Shown: piece after piece, positions 6,858-9,277 of the stretch | Numbering within the stretch: the first letter of the stretch is position 1 | How the letters are laid out: every line of letters begins with the position of its first letter | DNA from: Rhodobacter sp. | Lineage (GTDB): Bacteria; Pseudomonadota; Alphaproteobacteria; Rhodobacterales; Rhodobacteraceae | Direction of reading: 5' to 3' | DNA length: 9,277 nucleotides | NCBI GenBank assembly: GCA_003536295.1 | Contig: DPZQ01000155.1 | Coordinates: 1 to 9,277, forward strand | The notes under the pieces: model-generated | What the model was told of the DNA's origin: nothing | Databases searched by the model: none | What the model saw: the letters and a program-made list of their open reading frames with translations, nothing else | Program-made: the position numbers and the translations under genes

Positions 6858-8276
6858 TTATTTCACCGCACCACTGCGGCCCTGATTGGGTCGACCGCCT
6901 GATGGTTTTCGCGGTGTGGCCATACCGCCTGCATGCGCAGGGCGACCACCTACAAATTTTGCCTTTAAGGGGCGCGCTGCCGGGCGATCTGTCGCAGAAA
7001 CAGCAGGCCCCGCATCAGACGACGATCCGAAAGCCCGCCCACCACTTGATTTTTGAACCTGACCCGTGCGGCGTGGGTTTGCCCCACCTGGCTTTCCAGC
7101 ACCACCACGGCCCCCTTGAGGTTTTTTGGCAGGGATCATATCCATCGCCCAAGGCGCTCCGCCCAATACTGGAATTTTTGTTTTTAACAATTTTTCGATG
7201 GCTTGCAGCTCTTCCATCTCAGCCGGGGCACAAAATGCTATGGCCGTACCGTCCGCACCAGCGCGTGCAGTCCGGCCTATACGGTGGACATAATTTTCAG
7301 GCACATTGGGCATATCATAATTATAAACATGGCGCACCGATGAAATATCAATGCCACGCGCCGCAACATCTGTTGCAACCAAAACATCTAAATCGCCTGC
7401 GCGAAACTCATTCAGTGTGCGTTCACGTTGATTTTGGCTTTTGTTCCCATGGATAGATCCAGCACGAATGCCCCATGTGTTTAAAAGTTTCATCAGCTTT
7501 TCTGAGCCATGCTTGGTGCGGCCAAACACCAAAGCGGCTTCGCTGGGGTGTTGCTTGATATACGTTTCAAGCAACCGCGCTTTATCACCTTGGGGCGTGT
7601 AATAAACACCTTGGACGATTTTCTCGATCGGTTTGCCTGGTGGGGCTACTTGCACTTTAATTGGATCACGCAAATAAGTTTGGGCCAAATCTTCGATCAA
7701 TTTTGGCATCGTAGCCGAGAAAAGCATCGTTTGGCGCTTAAGTGGAATATGGCGAGCAATTTTACGCAGCGCATGAATAAATCCCATGTCTAGCATCTGG
7801 TCAGCCTCATCCAGAACCAAATAGCCACATTGCTCAAGGCTTAGCGCGTTACGGTCAAGCAGGTCGATCAAACGACCAGGGGTTGCCACCAACACGTCCG
7901 AGCCGCGGGCAAGACGTTCGGTCTGGCGAAACAGCGACGCGCCGCCTGTGACTGTCGTCACTTTAACGGGAGTGCCTTTGGTGAAAACCTCTAAGTTGGC
8001 TGATATTTGGTTCACCAATTCGCGGGTAGGCGCCATGATCAAGGCCCGCACATTGCGCGGCCCAGGTGGGTGGCCAATATCGAGCAAACGGTGCAGTAAA
8101 GGCAGGCCAAATGCCGCCGTTTTACCCGTGCCTGTTTGTGCAAGGCCCATCAGATCGCGCCCTGCCATGATCAGCGGGATAGCTTGGGTTTGAATGGGGG
8201 TTGGGTTGGTATAGCCAGCCAAGGCAAGACCTTTGGTCAGCTTTTCGCTCAGACCAAGTTCTGCAAATGTCGTCAT
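6858..8276 (-). CDS. DEAD-box RNA helicase, RhlE-like
   Basis: ATP-dependent RNA helicase of 472 residues with both RecA-like domains complete. Motifs in order: upstream aromatic F4 and Q-motif (PTPIQTQ, Q29), motif I AQTGTGKT (46-53), Ia PTREL (83-87), GG at 111-112, TPGR (132-135), II DEAD (156-159) inside VLDEADQMLDMGF, III SAT (187-189), IV region ALVFGRTKHGSEKL, V ATDVAARGIDIS (301-312) and VI HRIGRTAR (331-338). The core ends near residue 375. The last 95 residues are a basic, low-complexity tail rich in Gly, Arg, Lys and Pro, typical of RhlE-type enzymes and likely to bind RNA. Roles in ribosome assembly, RNA decay or cold growth are known for the family but cannot be separated here. 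RhlE, RhlB or a DeaD-like name are alternatives; the short core without the DeaD C-terminal domain favours RhlE. Only weak GGA precedes the ATG. The upstream spacer is unusually structured. Confidence 0.93.
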   Translation of the reverse strand: MTTFAELGLSEKLTKGLALAGYTNPTPIQTQAIPLIMAGRDLMGLAQTGTGKTAAFGLPLLHRLLDIGHPPGPRNVRALIMAPTRELVNQISANLEVFTKGTPVKVTTVTGGASLFRQTERLARGSDVLVATPGRLIDLLDRNALSLEQCGYLVLDEADQMLDMGFIHALRKIARHIPLKRQTMLFSATMPKLIEDLAQTYLRDPIKVQVAPPGKPIEKIVQGVYYTPQGDKARLLETYIKQHPSEAALVFGRTKHGSEKLMKLLNTWGIRAGSIHGNKSQNQRERTLNEFRAGDLDVLVATDVAARGIDISSVRHVYNYDMPNVPENYVHRIGRTARAGADGTAIAFCAPAEMEELQAIEKLLKTKIPVLGGAPWAMDMIPAKKPQGGRGGAGKPGGANPRRTGQVQKSSGGRAFGSSSDAGPAVSATDRPAARPLKAKFVGGRPAHAGGMATPRKPSGGRPNQGRSGAVK

Positions 8277-8551
8277 AATTTATCCAATCAATAGGTATAG
8301 CCCCCGCTCATGCGGGGGTTTGGCCCGTAGGGCCGAGCAAGAGAAGCGACAAGCCCCTGACGCAAAAGGCCGAATGCCACACGCGCCGATCTGGTCGCGG
8401 TGCCCCTGCGTGACGATGGGAACCTAAGGTAAACCTACCCTTGAGCCAATAAGGCAGCTGCTCACGCGGCAGCGGATATAGGTTAAGCGCCTAGTGAGGC
8501 CTTTTACCCTGCAAGTCAAGCCTGATTAAAAAAGCGCGCGACGTAAACTGC
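8277..8551 (-). ncRNA. Structured non-coding spacer, possible sRNA or helicase leader
   Basis: No convincing gene lies in these 275 bases. Five short inverted repeats fall within about 175 bases: 8301-8318 (seven-base stem, CCCCCGC/GCGGGGG), 8322-8334 (GGCCC/GGGCC), 8376-8403 (eight pairs with two bulges around a ten-base loop), 8426-8442 (six pairs with one bulge) and 8457-8473 (GCTGC/GCAGC). A TTGACT at 8519-8514 on the minus strand could be a -35 box, although the -10 at 17 bases (CACTAG) is poor. The region could therefore be a small RNA transcribed toward the helicase, or a long structured 5' leader of the helicase mRNA. I could not match it to tRNA, tmRNA, SRP RNA or RNase P RNA signatures. 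The strand is inferred from the candidate promoter and the flanking genes. Confidence 0.35.
8301..8334 (-). terminator. Tandem GC-rich hairpins upstream of the helicase
   Basis: Two adjacent perfect hairpins: CCCCCGC-TCAT-GCGGGGG (8301-8318) and GGCCC-GTA-GGGCC (8322-8334). Both stems are strong. On the minus strand the first is followed by CTATACCTATT rather than a clean T-run; on the plus strand it is followed by only three T. It may end or attenuate transcripts arriving from carB or from the spacer about 25 bases before the helicase ATG, or act as a leader structure. The terminator function and its direction are uncertain. Confidence 0.4.
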
Positions 8552-9277
8552 CTATTGCAATGTGCGCACGCCAAAGCCTTCCCCACGCGCCTTCATCGCA
8601 GCTACAGCCGCGATAGAGGCCGCAACCGTGGTGAAATAGGGAATCTTATCCATCAAGGCCACGCGGCGAATGTCGCGGCTGTCAGCCACTGCCTGCGCAC
8701 CCTCGGTCGTGTTTAATACAAGAGCCACATCACCATTTTTAAGCATATCGGCAATATTTGGACGCCCTTCATAGACTTTATTCACAGTGGTTGAGACTAC
8801 ACCCGCTTGCGCCAAAAATACCGCAGTGCCTTTGGTGGCCACAATCTTAAAACCCATCTCGATCAAATCCTTGGCCGCATCACTTAGGGCCTTAGTTTTA
8901 TCCATATCTTTGATCGACAAAAAGACTGTGCCTTCTAAGGGCAAGATAGTGCCTGCTCCCATTTGCGCCTTTAAAAAGGCCAGCGCAAAGGTCCGATCCC
9001 ACCCCATGACTTCGCCAGTCGAGCGCATCTCTGGCCCCAAAACAGGATCAACACCAGGGAAGCGGGCAAAGGGCAACACCGCCTCTTTAACCGAGAACCA
9101 AGGCGTGATCGGGTCGGCCAAAGTATTGGCATCGGCCAAGGGCAAGGCCGTGTCTGGCCCCGTGTCACTGGCATATGCCGCACGCAATGGAAAATTGGAC
9201 ATAGGTTCACCCGCCATCAAGCGCGCGGCGATGCTGGCAATGGCACTGTCGGTAGCTTTGGCTACAAAGGGCACAGT
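8552..9277 (-). CDS. carB: Carbamoyl-phosphate synthase large subunit, C-terminal part (partial)
   Basis: The window holds the last 241 residues of a protein normally about 1,070-1,120 long; the start lies beyond position 9277. The fragment opens with TVPFVAKATDSAIASIAARL, from the end of the second ATP-grasp half. It continues with GPEMRSTGEVMG (residues 81-92), strongly conserved in CarB. From about residue 115 it forms the MGS-like allosteric domain, with KIVATKGTAVFLAQAGV and the NKVYEGRPNIADMLKNGDVALVLNTT segment (166-191). In enterobacterial CarB this domain binds the inhibitor UMP and the activator ornithine. CarB with CarA makes carbamoyl phosphate for pyrimidine and arginine synthesis. 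The fragment ends in TAG at 8554-8552. Sixteen bases or so later the minus strand has GCGCGC followed by six T (8533-8528), but without proper hairpin arms, so the terminator is unclear. Confidence 0.97.
   Translation of the reverse strand, partial: TVPFVAKATDSAIASIAARLMAGEPMSNFPLRAAYASDTGPDTALPLADANTLADPITPWFSVKEAVLPFARFPGVDPVLGPEMRSTGEVMGWDRTFALAFLKAQMGAGTILPLEGTVFLSIKDMDKTKALSDAAKDLIEMGFKIVATKGTAVFLAQAGVVSTTVNKVYEGRPNIADMLKNGDVALVLNTTEGAQAVADSRDIRRVALMDKIPYFTTVAASIAAVAAMKARGEGFGVRTLQ

Noticed and set aside
6593..7456. A 287-codon open frame on the plus strand, antisense to tdk and the helicase
   Set aside because: It lies entirely opposite two well-recognised genes and their 54-bp spacer. 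Its protein is rich in His, Pro, Gln and Trp with no family resemblance, as expected for the antisense of a Gly/Arg-rich coding sequence.
8233..8427. A 64-codon plus-strand open frame covering the helicase start and part of the spacer
   Set aside because: It overlaps the helicase start in antisense, crosses the strong hairpins, has no good ribosome binding site and no recognisable protein features.
8277..8551. tRNA, tmRNA, SRP RNA, RNase P RNA or 6S RNA in the carB-helicase spacer
   Set aside because: No T-loop, tmRNA tag-like codons, SRP GGAAG-type core or RNase P core was found. I could not find a convincing long closing stem pairing the two ends as expected for 6S RNA, so only an unclassified RNA is proposed.
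8528..8551. Intrinsic terminator just after carB
   Set aside because: Six T follow GCGCGC on the minus strand, but GCGCGC is only self-complementary and there are no arms for a real hairpin.

Overview
This window looks like a piece of an alphaproteobacterial chromosome, most likely from the Rhodobacteraceae (marine Roseobacter type). The evidence is the character of the proteins (a DeoA/DeoB/Upp set, a RhlE-like helicase with a Gly/Arg-rich tail, a small SPOR-domain protein), the moderate GC content, and dense packing with start/stop overlaps. This placement is inference from protein style; no rRNA or marker gene is present. I see no mobile element, CRISPR array, tRNA or integrase.

Layout. 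Positions 1-2621 (+) hold an overlapping nucleoside-catabolism operon: the tail of cytidine deaminase (cdd), thymidine phosphorylase (deoA) and phosphopentomutase (deoB). After a 116-bp AT-rich spacer with a plausible promoter comes uracil phosphoribosyltransferase (upp, 2738-3385), followed 15 bp later by an exported SPOR-domain protein (3401-4177). Converging on it with no spacer at all is a membrane-anchored protein (4178-5236, -) that resembles an M48 metallopeptidase but has lost both histidines of HEXXH. A 56-bp divergent spacer separates it from a ten-helix EamA/DMT transporter (5293-6222, +). The transporter overlaps by 4 bp, tail to tail, thymidine kinase (tdk, 6219-6803, -). A DEAD-box RNA helicase (6858-8276, -) lies upstream of tdk on the same strand. 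A 275-bp non-coding spacer rich in short inverted repeats (8277-8551) separates the helicase from the C-terminal part of carB (8552-9277, -), which runs off the window.

How the genes fit together. Much of the window is pyrimidine metabolism. Cdd deaminates cytidine/deoxycytidine. DeoA releases the base and deoxyribose-1-phosphate, which DeoB isomerises to the 5-phosphate. Upp recycles uracil to UMP. Tdk returns thymidine to dTMP. CarB supplies carbamoyl phosphate for de novo pyrimidine and arginine synthesis. The SPOR protein, the degenerate M48-like protein and the transporter have no obvious metabolic link to this.

Most of the window is ordinary housekeeping sequence. I did not find a convincing new multi-gene system. 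The two places most worth a second look are the M48-like protein without its catalytic histidines and the structured spacer upstream of the helicase.
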